A stretch of DNA of 64,000 nt, taken from positions 372,001 through 436,000 of the forward strand of contig WVSM01000001.1 of NCBI GenBank assembly GCA_015689645.1. The letters are read 5' to 3'. A model generated the notes under the pieces. The model did no database searches. It was not told where the DNA came from and worked only from the letters and a program-made list of their open reading frames with translations. Made by a program: the position numbers and the translations under genes. This document shows, one piece after another, positions 17,466 to 25,595 of the stretch (positions are counted from its first letter, which is position 1; each line of letters opens with the position of its first letter). This DNA comes from Rhodobacterales bacterium HKCCE4037 (GTDB taxonomy: Bacteria; Pseudomonadota; Alphaproteobacteria; Rhodobacterales; Rhodobacteraceae).

Positions 17466-18710
17466 TCACTCATGTCGCCTGAACCGCGCGTAGTAGATGC
17501 GGTAATCCTCGTGTTGCAGGCAACACCGCTCCTCGTAGCGCGCGCGCATGAGGTAGATGAGATTGACCAGCACCAGTGCCACCGTGCCGCTCGCTGCGCT
17601 CGCGAAACTTGATCCCAGGACGGGCATTTCAATCATCCAGTAGGACAGGTTCTTCGACACGTAAGCTGGATGACGCATGTACCGATAAGGTCCGCTGCAG
17701 ACGACGCCGCGATAGGTGAGGTTCGAGAAGCGATACCCGAATGAAACCGTGCTCAAGGCGTACACCGTCATCAGGAAAAGGATCGTACTGCCCCAGATCA
17801 GGTACGGCACGCTGTTCTCGGCGAAGACCGTGCCCCAGACGATTGTATCGTTGTAGGTCAGGAAGTTTCGATTGATGATTTGCCAGAACGGCACGTAGCA
17901 CATGAGACAGAAGAGCCAGCCCCCCGCCGTTCGTTCGGGGAAGCGTACGTGTGCGCCGAGGAGGCGGAAGCTGCAAACATACCCGATCACGCCGAAACAG
18001 ACATCGACCAGAAGCAGAAGCTGATACATCGCCTCGTAGAAGCTGCGGAAATCGACCACCGCGAGGTCGAACGTGCTGAGCCTGCCCCAATCGGTCAGTC
18101 CGAAGCCGACCATCAGGGGAATGAAGAAGACCTTGATGGCCAAGCCAAGCAGGTGATCGCGGACCAGCGCCCGGTCTCCGTCACGGCCCAGGGTCGCACA
18201 AAAGCGGCCGAACTGGGCAAGTGCATCATCGCGACGATGCGTGGCGAAGTGAAAGCCCACGAGGTAGATCACGAAGGCCGGGACCATCACGGGCAACCAC
18301 GCGGCCAGGGCAGAGAACGTCAGCTGGTACCAGGCATCCTGGTATAGCGGGAAGGTCGAATAAGCGACAAAAGCCAGACCGACGCTGACCAGCACGCCGA
18401 CCGACTTGTACGCCAGAAGGATCAAGGATGTGCGGGAGAGGGGGCCAGACCACGTCAACGCACCGACATCGGGCTGAAGATATACGCGGTGGATCAGGCA
18501 ATCGTAGGCGGCCATGACCAGAAACATGACCGCGCAGGCCTGCAGGAAGCCGTCCGCACCGGTGAACGCGACGCCGGACCTCGCCATGGCGAAGCACGTT
18601 ACGAGCACCGCAAGGCCGATGTACCCGGTCGCCGCGGGCTGCGCGTTGCGGATCGTGTCTTCCGCCTCCAATTCGTCAGGCAGATCAGCGGTTGTGGCGG
18701 TGTAAGTCAT
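17466..18710 (-). CDS. Isoprenylcysteine methyltransferase-like membrane protein
   Basis: A 414-residue polytopic membrane protein with about eight hydrophobic segments. The C-terminal 110 residues match the ICMT/phospholipid methyltransferase pattern: GVVCSGPYRYMRHPAYVSKNLSYW, then MRARYEERCCLQHEDYRIY, which form the SAM-binding region in the family. The N-terminal two thirds (residues 1-300) is unusually long for ICMT and unassigned. Start at ATG 18710 with a weak ribosome site; a longer frame extends upstream without family support. The lipid or protein substrate is unknown. It is the first gene of a gene-poor stretch. Confidence 0.6.
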   Translation of the reverse strand: MTYTATTADLPDELEAEDTIRNAQPAATGYIGLAVLVTCFAMARSGVAFTGADGFLQACAVMFLVMAAYDCLIHRVYLQPDVGALTWSGPLSRTSLILLAYKSVGVLVSVGLAFVAYSTFPLYQDAWYQLTFSALAAWLPVMVPAFVIYLVGFHFATHRRDDALAQFGRFCATLGRDGDRALVRDHLLGLAIKVFFIPLMVGFGLTDWGRLSTFDLAVVDFRSFYEAMYQLLLLVDVCFGVIGYVCSFRLLGAHVRFPERTAGGWLFCLMCYVPFWQIINRNFLTYNDTIVWGTVFAENSVPYLIWGSTILFLMTVYALSTVSFGYRFSNLTYRGVVCSGPYRYMRHPAYVSKNLSYWMIEMPVLGSSFASAASGTVALVLVNLIYLMRARYEERCCLQHEDYRIYYARFRRHE

Positions 18711-18813
18711 GCTGTGCCGAGCCTTCGTCGGAGCATTTGATTGTCTCGGGGGAGTGACAGCCCGGCCGCCAGATGGGCGGCCGGGTTCCCGTCGTGGACG
18801 GGTCATTGCTCAA

Positions 18814-19716
18814 TCAGCGCAATGCGGCGTTGATGATGGACGCTTGCGTGGTCGCGATCCGAATGGCGCCTTGTCCGACTTCGATCGGCTGCGATACCGC
18901 CACACACATGGTGCGCGACATCAGTTGAGCCGAAGTCTGGAAACGCACGGTCGTGATTCGCAGGTTCGCGTCGATGACAGCGTCATGAACGATGCCCACC
19001 GGAACGCCATTGGTATCGAACACCGCGTAGCCGTTGAACGCCGTCGAATTGCCGCCGTTCGCGCATTGCGGGTTCGCCCCGACCCGGGCGACCCTTGCCG
19101 ACAGCGAACCGCCGCCACTGGTACCGGAGGTGCCGGAGGTCCCGCTGGTGCCGGAAGTGCCGGACGTGCCGCTGGTGCCGCTCGTACCGGAGGTGCCGGA
19201 CGTTCCACTGGTTCCAGAGGTGCCGCTCGTGCCCGACGTTCCGCTGGTACCGGAGGTGCCGGAGGTGCCCGACGTTCCGGAGGTCCCCGAGGTGCCGCTG
19301 GTGCCCGACGAACCGGAATTGCCACCCAGAATGTTGCCGACGCCCGAAACTGTCCCGCCGAGGGCACCGTTGAGGCCGGTGCCACTGGTCGTGCCGCTCA
19401 GTCCGTCACCAGCGTTCGTAGTGCCTTGGCCGATGCCCGAGACTGTATCGCCGACGTCGGAAACGGTTTCTCCCAGGCCGCCGCCAACGGCGTCCCCAAC
19501 GCTGCTTACCGCGCCGCCGACACCGCCGCCAAGCGCGTCCCCGACTGCACCTCCGACGCCGTCCACGACGCCACCGATGCCACCAAGAAGATCGGCCTGA
19601 GTTGGCCCCGTTGCCAGGCCAACCGCAAGGAGGGTGACCGTGCTTGCCAAAAGAATGGAGCGGGATTGAGCGCGTTTTGGCCGCGATGACTCGTGCTTGA
19701 ATTTAGGTTGGAACAT
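18814..19716 (-). CDS. Secreted Gly-rich / Ser-Gly-Thr repeat protein, unknown function
   Basis: A 300-residue predicted exported protein. A basic start and hydrophobic core (ILLASTVTLLAVGLATG) form a signal peptide ending near TQA at residue 41. Residues 42-130 are Gly-rich with repeated VGDAVGG-like units. Residues about 137-199 are some twenty tandem Ser-Gly-Thr triplets. The last 100 residues form a non-repetitive domain with two cysteines (NPQCANGG and SRTMCVAVSQ) and FNGYAVFDTNGVPVGIVHDAVIDA. GGAGG lies 7 bases before the ATG. I do not recognise the family. The architecture resembles a surface or matrix protein with a flexible stalk. Confidence 0.65.
   Translation of the reverse strand: MFQPKFKHESSRPKRAQSRSILLASTVTLLAVGLATGPTQADLLGGIGGVVDGVGGAVGDALGGGVGGAVSSVGDAVGGGLGETVSDVGDTVSGIGQGTTNAGDGLSGTTSGTGLNGALGGTVSGVGNILGGNSGSSGTSGTSGTSGTSGTSGTSGTSGTSGTSGTSGTSGTSGTSGTSGTSGTSGTSGTSGTSGTSGTSGGGSLSARVARVGANPQCANGGNSTAFNGYAVFDTNGVPVGIVHDAVIDANLRITTVRFQTSAQLMSRTMCVAVSQPIEVGQGAIRIATTQASIINAALR
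19118..19315 (-). repeat. Tandem 9-bp codon repeat coding (Ser-Gly-Thr)n
   Basis: Twenty-two consecutive 9-base units encode the Ser-Gly-Thr tract. Most units differ from their neighbours at synonymous positions while the peptide stays constant except at the last unit (Ser-Gly-Ser). Confidence 0.85.
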
Positions 19717-20141
19717 TCTGTGCCTCCGTGAATGCCAAATGAGTTCAAAGACCGAAAACCGGGTGCGCATCCGCGTCACCGAACTCTCGGCCCCTACCTT
19801 CACGGGTCGCGTCACTTACAAGAGTCACCGCTCGACGTTGAATGTGCGGTGAGGCGCTTTCATCGCCCAAATAAGTCCACGAGCGGCGGCGGTCTGTTTA
19901 ATATGGGAATAGATAATCATCTGCGCCGGGCCGGGCTTCGAACGAGGAGTGTGTAAGCATACGTGTGTACCGTTTCAGTACTTCATGCCTAAGTTGTTCA
20001 ATGGTTTACGGGCCATCAGACCGAGGTACTATTCGGCACGGATCGTACTTTACTCCTAACCCATCTGTACCGGGCCTAAAGGAGCAATCCGCCAACGCCG
20101 AAAATATCTCCGTCGAAAGTCGTTCTTCCGCCTATTCGCCC
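19717..20141. other. AT-richer intergenic stretch upstream of the SGT protein
   Basis: No gene supported in these 425 bases. Base composition is visibly more AT-rich than the flanks, and it should hold the promoter of the secreted protein gene on the minus strand. I could not pick a convincing -35/-10 pair. Confidence 0.4.
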
Positions 20142-20717
20142 TCACGCCGGTCGACCAAATGCTGCGCGCGACGACATATTCGAAAACGCGACACCCAATC
20201 CGAGAGTCAATGCAACGCGGGACACGGGAAGCTTAAGCGAGACATCCGCAACCGGCGCGCGTTCTACTGAAAAATCGTGCCTCGAAAAATCCGTCGACGC
20301 GATAACCACGGAAACACCAGGAACCTGGCGTCGAAAATTGAGCATCCGATCAATGTCGACCGCGATGTTATCGAAGACGTCAATATCAACGATCAGCAGA
20401 CGGGGCAGGTTCGGTTCATTTGCAAATAACGCGATTGCCTGATCGTAGCTCTCGACGGTACCTGCGAAACGCGTTGCCTCCTGCAACCAGCTTACGTGCT
20501 CCAGCAGGGCCGAATCCCGGGCGGCGACGACAAGGACGACGGCCTCCTTGAGTCCTTTCGACGCAATTGCATCTAGGCCGCGACGATCTTGGGCGATCTG
20601 AATAGCCTTGTGATCGAGCTTGGAATTCGGCCGGGATTCACGAATCCTTTCCATATTGCGCGCGAGATCAGGGGTGACTGTGTTTTGCCCGGACAGATTG
20701 AAAATGTTGGATAGCAT
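20142..20717 (-). CDS. Receiver-like protein, unknown function
   Basis: A 191-residue soluble protein. From about residue 62 it follows the strand order of a response-regulator receiver: VVLVVAARDS (strand 1), LLIVDIDVFDN (strand 3 with candidate phospho-acceptor Asp), SVVIAST (strand 4 with Ser/Thr) and DVSLKLPVS (Lys-Pro after strand 5). The acidic pair normally after strand 1 is reduced to one Asp, so phosphorylation is uncertain. The N-terminal 60 residues are unassigned. Start at ATG 20717 with GGAG about 8 bases upstream; longer frames upstream look non-coding. Same strand as the LuxR protein gene 264 bases upstream. Confidence 0.5.
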   Translation of the reverse strand: MLSNIFNLSGQNTVTPDLARNMERIRESRPNSKLDHKAIQIAQDRRGLDAIASKGLKEAVVLVVAARDSALLEHVSWLQEATRFAGTVESYDQAIALFANEPNLPRLLIVDIDVFDNIAVDIDRMLNFRRQVPGVSVVIASTDFSRHDFSVERAPVADVSLKLPVSRVALTLGLGVAFSNMSSRAAFGRPA

Positions 20718-20981
20718 ATGGCTACTCCAGTATGTGGTAGGGCCCCCGAGCCCAGTTGTGTCCGAATGCGAGCGCCCCACCGAAATCCAATTGCACGACG
20801 CCAATAATTCGGCACCTTACTGGGGGTTTGCTTGGACACGGCAGGACGGCCCGCACCCGGCACACTTCACAGATTCCCAAAAACAGGAGGCTTGCCCATC
20901 GGACTCGCGACGCAAGAGGGGCTTTTCAATAGAAAGGATGATGCCGCCTTGTCGTACACGCCGGACTGGCGCGGCGGACCG

Positions 20982-21572
20982 TCAGAGGTCTAGGGCATCG
21001 AGCAGGTCGTCCACGACCATTGATACCAATTGCTGGCGATTGGAGAGGCCTGATTTGCGAAAAATCGCACTGACCTGGCTTTTCGTCGTCGACTCGCTCG
21101 TCTTTCGATAAGCAGAAATCTCGCCGTTGCTGAATCCCTTGATGACAAGCAACGCGACATCACGTTCCGAGTCGGTCAGCGCCCATTCCTCGAACAGTTT
21201 CTCGATATAGACCTGCAACTGCCCTGCTGCAGCATCAAGCTGTTCCTGCACACGGTGCATGCGTTTGAGGTTTGGCAAAAGCAACAGGACAGTCGCGATG
21301 ACCCCACCCACCATACCGAGGCTCGCGAGCAGCTCCATCAACTCGAAGTAGGTCCAGGGGATGATCGGCGAAGACCACGCAAACAGATCGGCGAGCGTCC
21401 GGAAGATGAAAAACGAGGCGCCAACAATCTGGACCGCCAGAAGCGGCGCAAGAGCAAGCGTGATTGGCGCAGAGATCCAGCCACGCTTCGGCTGAACACG
21501 GGCGGTCGTCCCGTCCTGAACGTCGGACGGGGCCGCTCCAGCGCGAACAGGTTGATCCGTGCGGCGTCTCAT
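20982..21572 (-). CDS. Membrane-anchored LuxR-type HTH regulator
   Basis: A 196-residue protein with two membrane segments (about residues 34-58 and 76-99), a short coiled linker and a C-terminal GerE/LuxR helix-turn-helix: LTDSERDVALLVIKGFSNGEISAYRKTSESTTKSQ followed by VSAIFRKSGLSNRQQLVSMV. No receiver or autoinducer domain is present, so the membrane part probably senses the signal or a partner. Its ATG overlaps the TGA of the upstream PepSY-like gene (ATGA), so the two are made together. Targets are unknown; the nearby secreted proteins are candidates. Confidence 0.75.
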   Translation of the reverse strand: MRRRTDQPVRAGAAPSDVQDGTTARVQPKRGWISAPITLALAPLLAVQIVGASFFIFRTLADLFAWSSPIIPWTYFELMELLASLGMVGGVIATVLLLLPNLKRMHRVQEQLDAAAGQLQVYIEKLFEEWALTDSERDVALLVIKGFSNGEISAYRKTSESTTKSQVSAIFRKSGLSNRQQLVSMVVDDLLDALDL

Positions 21573-21934
21573 GGCGGTGTCCTGCCCCCGCCGAATTCTT
21601 CGATAATGACATCGCGCATGATCAAACCACTGCTCTGGCTGAACACGATCTCACGCAGGTGGACGTCATTGGCCGCCTGGATCCGGATGCGGTTGAGCAG
21701 TGTGCGCGAGACGGAAATGATCTGATAACCTTGTTCGCCCAGGGTTCGCACGACATCGAGGTAGCGATTTCCCGGCAGCTCCTCGACGGTAACGATCACG
21801 CCGGGTGGCCGGACCGCCTGAGCATTGCCCGGAAGTCCAACCGATACGAGCAGGAGAATGAGAGCAGCGCGGAAAACGGCGCGTCGATTTGGTGTGTCCG
21901 CGACGCGCAGATGCGACGAGTAGGTGACTTTCAT
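21569..21934 (-). CDS. Secreted PepSY-like small protein
   Basis: A 121-residue predicted periplasmic protein. After a basic start, AVFRAALILLLVSVGLPGNAQA is a clear signal peptide. The rest, RYLDVVRTLGEQGYQIISVSR through the ending GLIMRDVIIEE, follows the PepSY pattern (a Gly-Tyr turn then a strand ending in a Gly-x-x-x-Arg-Asp loop), so it may inhibit or sense a protease, or sense redox or envelope state. Start taken at ATG 21934; an upstream ATG at 21976 would spoil the signal peptide. It is translationally coupled to the membrane LuxR gene, which suggests a sensor-regulator pair. Confidence 0.55.
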   Translation of the reverse strand: MKVTYSSHLRVADTPNRRAVFRAALILLLVSVGLPGNAQAVRPPGVIVTVEELPGNRYLDVVRTLGEQGYQIISVSRTLLNRIRIQAANDVHLREIVFSQSSGLIMRDVIIEEFGGGRTPP

Positions 21935-22125
21935 GAACGGCGTTACTCTGGACTCTGATCGTGAGTGATTTGTCATCGCAGATACGCGCCATCGCACCGG
22001 CGGCGGAATAGTACTTAGGGACTAAAGCCGAACGGACTTCCGGCGCGTTATGCTCTGGCGACCTTTGGGCAAGGTTCGCTCCCCGTCCCGAGGGTCCATT
22101 CCTGTCCCTTCTCGAACGTAACGCG

Positions 22126-22239
22126 ATGCCCATCCGCAAACTGCACTTCCGCGAACAAAGGCGGCGCAAGACTCAGCTAAAGTACGTCCTGCTGCTGGCG
22201 GTCTTCGTGACAGTTTCGAACGTCCCGTTCGTGGTGTGA
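22126..22239 (+). CDS. Possible 37-residue membrane peptide
   Basis: A short frame with a strongly basic start (HFREQRRRKTQLK) followed by a hydrophobic stretch YVLLLAVFVTVSNVPFVV that fills one membrane span. This layout is typical of small single-span proteins. There is no good ribosome-binding site and no recognised family, so it may be a chance frame. Confidence 0.25.
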   Translation: MPIRKLHFREQRRRKTQLKYVLLLAVFVTVSNVPFVV

Positions 22240-22503
22240 TCGGGAGGTGCGCGGTCCTGCTCCGTCAGAGCTACGTGCAGTCAGCATGACACAGGCGCGG
22301 GTTCGGGGCAGCGGGCGACCTTAGAACTTTAGCATGATCCGAGCCCCCTAAATCCCCGGTCGAATGGGCCAGGCGGCAGGGAATGCTGCACCGTGCTGGT
22401 GTACATGTATTCGCGGGTCGCCTCAGGGAACGCACGAAACGAGCCACGACTGCACGCACCACCTTTGCACACGCCCACAGGCCCAAATCGGGTCTGCGCG
22501 TTC

Positions 22504-22728
22504 ATGGATAGGGAGAGACTGATCGTGTCACATCGCAAGGCACAGGGCGTGACCGTCCTCAACCGAGTGGAATACTTGACCAGAGCGCACCGCGATCAGG
22601 CAGCGATGGCGCCTGACCGCCCGGAAACGGGATTGAGCAACGCCACAAGTGTCGGCTTGCCTTTCCCGTCGGTCGTCAGCGTGGTGGTATTCTGCTTGGG
22701 CCTGACCGTGGGGTTTGCCTTCACCTGA
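22504..22728 (+). CDS. Possible 74-residue tail-anchored peptide
   Basis: A frame with a charged, polar N-terminal part and a hydrophobic C-terminal end (VVSVVVFCLGLTVGFAF). It would suit a tail-anchored small protein. The start codon is uncertain, no family is recognised, and the frame continues open upstream, so it stays a weak prediction. Confidence 0.22.
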   Translation: MDRERLIVSHRKAQGVTVLNRVEYLTRAHRDQAAMAPDRPETGLSNATSVGLPFPSVVSVVVFCLGLTVGFAFT

Positions 22729-23053
22729 GCGAAAAGCTTCTGGTTGCCCTGACGATGGTGCTCCTTCGTCGTTTCCCAGATCCTCTACTCTCTGCATTCC
22801 CGATGCCGTTTGGTTCGGGGCGCCTGTCGGACATTCAAAGCGACCTAAGAGATTGAACCAGGCTATTGATGCACCAGCCTCGCAGTCTCCGCGCTAGCGG
22901 AACGCAGTGGTTCCGGACCCGATTTCTTCGCGCGTTTCTTCTGCTCGGTCGAGTCGGTCCAACGACCGGCCGGACTCGTTCATTTCGGACCAAGCACGAA
23001 CGCGCACCATCGACTGGAAGCGAATGCTTGGACTGTTCCCGGTCGCCTCAGCA

Positions 23054-23072
23054 AAGCGAAAACGGTTCGCTT
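23054..23072 (-). terminator. Hairpin downstream of tRNA-Ser
   Basis: Read on the minus strand, AAGCGAA-CCGTT-TTCGCTT forms a 7-bp stem about 40 bases past the tRNA 3' end. The following T-run is short, so it is only a candidate terminator or processing signal. Confidence 0.35.
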
Positions 23073-23107
23073 AACGCGACCCTGTCAACCAAGCATTTAG
23101 GGATAAA

Positions 23108-23197
23108 TGGCGGAGAGACAGGGATTCGAACCCTGGGTCCCCGTAAAGGGACAACGGTTTTCGAGACCGCCCCGTTCGACCACTCCGGCACCTCTCC
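23108..23197 (-). tRNA. tRNA-Ser (anticodon CGA)
   Basis: On the minus strand the sequence folds as a class II tRNA: acceptor GGAGAGG paired with TCTCTCC, a D-arm GCCGGAGTGGTCGAACGGGG, anticodon loop CTCGAAA giving CGA, a long variable arm (GTCCC/GGGAC) and T-arm AGGGTTCGAATCCCT. The discriminator G and CCA are encoded at 23108-23111. Anticodon CGA reads UCG serine codons, frequent in this GC-rich genome. Confidence 0.96.
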
Positions 23198-23374
23198 GCG
23201 GATAGGGTTGTCGCCCGTGGGCGGCGGGATAGCGACAAGCGGTGCGCCGCGCAAGGGCCATCTGGCGGAAAACCGGTTTGACGACCGGATGATTTCGGTC
23301 AGGATTGCGCGACGGCTTCGGCTAACCCTCGCAACGCAGGGCAGCGACGGGCCAGAACCTTGAACGGAGAGCCC

Positions 23375-24244
23375 ATGATCCGCGCAGCACTTGTCTTTCT
23401 CGGTCTTCTTCTCGCACCCGCCATACCAACCGCGCAGGCGCAGACGTCAGCGGTGGCACCGGGCAGCGTCTACATGCGCGAGGCCCCCGACCTTTACGAG
23501 ATGTTCCAGGCCATGGGCCTCTACGAAATGCTTGGCATCATGGCCGAAGAGCACGCCGACGGGGCCGCTGCGATCGAAGCCGCGCTGTTTCCGGGGGAGG
23601 GCGGGGCGGCCTGGCAGGCGCGCACGGGTGCGCTCTGCACGCAGGAACACCTGATTTCGCTCTTCGAAGAGAACTTCCCGCAAGACGCCCTGGGACCGGA
23701 CGACATCGCAACCGTGACCGCTTTCATGCAGTCGGAGACGGGACAGCGCCTGATTTCGGGTGAAATCGCCGCGCGGCGGGCCTTTCTGGAGGAAGGCGCA
23801 CAGGAGGCCGGGGCAGGCGCGCTGATGGCCGCGCTGGAAACCGATGATGTGCGTGTCGAGACCCTGATCGCGTTCAACGAGGTGAACGACCTGATCGAAC
23901 GCAATGTCTCCGGCGCGATGAACGCGCGACTGGCCTACTTCCGTGGACTCGTCGATGGCGGTGCTTTCGAAGACGACATGGCCGAGGATTTCATGCTTTC
24001 CGATGTCTGGGCACAGGAGCCGCAGATCCGGCAGGCAACGGTCGAATGGCTTTACGCGTTCCAGATCACGGCCTACCAGGATCTGGAGAACGCGGATCTC
24101 GAAGCCTACGTGGCGCATTCCGAAACCGAGGCCGGACAGGCGATGATCGCGGCCCTGTTCCAGACCTTCGACGTGATGCTGGAAGAGCTGAGTTACGACA
24201 TCGGCTACGCGGCTGCCGGATTCACCGTCGGCGAAGATATCTGA
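23375..24244 (+). CDS. DUF2059 domain protein, exported
   Basis: A 289-residue protein with an N-terminal signal peptide (IRAALVFLGLLLAPAIPTAQA) and an all-helical, acidic mature part. Blocks such as FMQSETGQRLISGEIAAR and YVAHSETEAGQAMIAALFQTFD match the repeat seen in DUF2059 proteins of alphaproteobacteria, whose function is unknown. The start at 23375 has CGGAGA 5 bases upstream. It stands alone between the divergent tRNA and rplU. Confidence 0.7.
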   Translation: MIRAALVFLGLLLAPAIPTAQAQTSAVAPGSVYMREAPDLYEMFQAMGLYEMLGIMAEEHADGAAAIEAALFPGEGGAAWQARTGALCTQEHLISLFEENFPQDALGPDDIATVTAFMQSETGQRLISGEIAARRAFLEEGAQEAGAGALMAALETDDVRVETLIAFNEVNDLIERNVSGAMNARLAYFRGLVDGGAFEDDMAEDFMLSDVWAQEPQIRQATVEWLYAFQITAYQDLENADLEAYVAHSETEAGQAMIAALFQTFDVMLEELSYDIGYAAAGFTVGEDI

Positions 24245-24282
24245 TCACGCTTCCTGCGGTCGCGGAGGCTGTGCGAAACGGG

Positions 24283-24311
24283 TTGACATGTTGGCCCTCC
24301 TCCATCAGATA
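24283..24311 (+). promoter_or_regulatory. Candidate promoter of rplU-rpmA
   Basis: A perfect TTGACA at 24283-24288 is followed 17 bases later by CAGATA, a poor -10. It lies 147 bases before the rplU start. The strong -35 and the position favour it, but the -10 match is weak. Confidence 0.4.
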
Positions 24312-24341
24312 GCGGCCTCCACCCGCAGGGATTCCCCTGGC

Positions 24342-24367
24342 GGGCGGTTTATGTTCAATGAACGCCC
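24342..24367 (+). promoter_or_regulatory. Hairpin in the rplU leader
   Basis: GGGCG at 24342 pairs with CGCCC ending 24367, around an inner GTTC-AAT-GAAC. The hairpin would form in the 5' leader of the rplU-rpmA mRNA, where ribosomal protein operons are often controlled by their product. Confidence 0.3.
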
Positions 24368-24457
24368 CGACACGGGCGCGCTGTTCGAGGTGGGGCTTGC
24401 CCCGGAACGCTGCAGGGAATGCAGGGCCACAGGACGCGGGATACGAAGGATAAGATC

Positions 24458-25156
24458 ATGTTCGCTGTCATGAAGACAGGCGGCAAGCAGTACAAGGTCC
24501 AGGCGGGTGACAAACTCCGCGTGGAGAAGCTTGCAGCAGAGGCCGGTGAGACCGTCCAGTTCAACGAAGTCCTGATGCTGGGTGGCGACAAGGCCACCGT
24601 CGGCGCGCCGCTCGTGGAAGGTGCCGCCGTTCAGGCCACCGTGGTTGAGCAGGTGAAGGGCGAAAAGCTCATTCACTTCGTCAAGCGCCGCCGGAAGCAT
24701 TCGTCGAAGCGCAAGAAGGGCCACCGTCAGCAGCTCACCCTCATCGAGATCACCGAGATCCTCGAAAAGGGCGGTGACAAGTCCGGCGTGAAAGCCGCCG
24801 TTGGTGCAGGCCTGGCCGTTGCCGCCGTCGCCGGCGCCGTTGCAGCCGGCGTTGCCGTCGCGCGGTCGTCGAAGAAAGAGGACGAGCCCAAGGCCGAAGC
24901 GCCCAAGGCGAAGAAAGCCAAGACGGCCGAGGCCGCCCCCGCAGCGGATGCCGCTGGCGCCGATGACCTCAAGCAGCTGTCCGGTGTCGGACCTGCGCTT
25001 GAGAAGAAACTGCATGAAGCTGGCGTGACCACCTTCGCACAGATCGCAGCCTGGACCGAGGCCGATATCGCCGAGATGGACGAGAAGCTGTCCTTCAAGG
25101 GCCGGATCGAGCGTGAAGGCTGGGTCGAACAAGCCAAGAAAATCGTCGAAGGCTAA
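24458..25156 (+). CDS. rplU: Ribosomal protein L21 with C-terminal helix-hairpin-helix extension
   Basis: Large-subunit protein L21 binding 23S rRNA. Residues 1-103 are a normal L21 (FAVMKTGGKQYKV, HFVKRRRKHSSKRKKGHRQ). The 232-residue protein then continues with an Ala/Val/Gly-rich hydrophobic stretch (111-136), a charged Lys/Ala/Glu linker, and a helix-hairpin-helix domain (LSGVGPALEKKLHEAGV at 174-190, ending GWVEQAKKIV). Such extensions occur in Rhodobacterales L21. The start has GAAGGA 8 bases upstream; upstream in-frame codons are unlikely. rpmA follows after 12 bases. Confidence 0.93.
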   Translation: MFAVMKTGGKQYKVQAGDKLRVEKLAAEAGETVQFNEVLMLGGDKATVGAPLVEGAAVQATVVEQVKGEKLIHFVKRRRKHSSKRKKGHRQQLTLIEITEILEKGGDKSGVKAAVGAGLAVAAVAGAVAAGVAVARSSKKEDEPKAEAPKAKKAKTAEAAPAADAAGADDLKQLSGVGPALEKKLHEAGVTTFAQIAAWTEADIAEMDEKLSFKGRIEREGWVEQAKKIVEG

Positions 25157-25168
25157 GGAGACAGACAC

Positions 25169-25438
25169 ATGGCACATAAGAAAGCAGGTGGTAGCTCCCG
25201 TAACGGCCGCGACTCCGCGGGCCGCCGTCTGGGCATCAAGAAGTTCGGTGGCGAAGCCGTCATCCCGGGCAACATCATTGCACGCCAGCGTGGCAACAAG
25301 TGGTGGCCGGGAGAAGGCGTGGGCCAAGGCAAGGATCACACCATCTTCGCAACCGAAGAAGGCAACGTCTCCTTCCGCAAGGGCTTCAAGGGCCGCACCT
25401 TCATTTCCGTACTCCCAGCCGCAGAGGCTGCCGAATAA
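25169..25438 (+). CDS. rpmA: Ribosomal protein L27
   Basis: Large-subunit protein L27, 89 residues, whose N-terminal tail reaches the peptidyl transferase centre. It starts [18 protein letters not shown] and contains GNIIARQRG, the standard family blocks. There is no N-terminal extension needing cleavage as in Firmicutes. AAGGAG lies 8 bases upstream. Cotranscribed with rplU and closed by a strong terminator 27 bases after the stop. Confidence 0.97.
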   Translation: MAHKKAGGSSRNGRDSAGRRLGIKKFGGEAVIPGNIIARQRGNKWWPGEGVGQGKDHTIFATEEGNVSFRKGFKGRTFISVLPAAEAAE

Positions 25439-25464
25439 CCGCCCGTCCCAAGGGTAGATATTTC

Positions 25465-25492
25465 AAGGGGCCGGTGGAGACACCGGCCCCTT
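25465..25492 (+). terminator. Rho-independent terminator of rplU-rpmA
   Basis: A 12-bp perfect stem (AAGGGGCCGGTG with CACCGGCCCCTT) around a GAGA loop directly after rpmA. The T-tract after it is short, but the stem stability and position make termination likely. Confidence 0.8.
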
Positions 25493-25595
25493 CGCATTTC
25501 TGTAACCGCTCTTGTGCAAGGAGCCCCCGACACCCATTTCGGAAGGACGGGACGTGAGGCCAACAAGAGCAATCGGTTCGGAGGAGGACCGAGAC

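Larger units (their letters stand above)
21935..23107. other. Gene-poor stretch before tRNA-Ser
   Basis: About 1.17 kb without a gene I can firmly support. Two small plus-strand frames with membrane-like segments are listed separately. The rest shows no coding periodicity to my eye and no repeats apart from a hairpin next to the tRNA. Confidence 0.4.

Noticed and set aside
19118-19315. The 9-base repeat tract as a CRISPR array or minisatellite.
   Set aside because: No spacers; units are contiguous codons of a secreted protein's Ser-Gly-Thr tract.
19034-19600. A Val-Pro rich plus-strand protein over the same tract.
   Set aside because: It is the antisense translation of the Ser-Gly-Thr repeat; the minus-strand frame has a signal peptide and good ribosome site.
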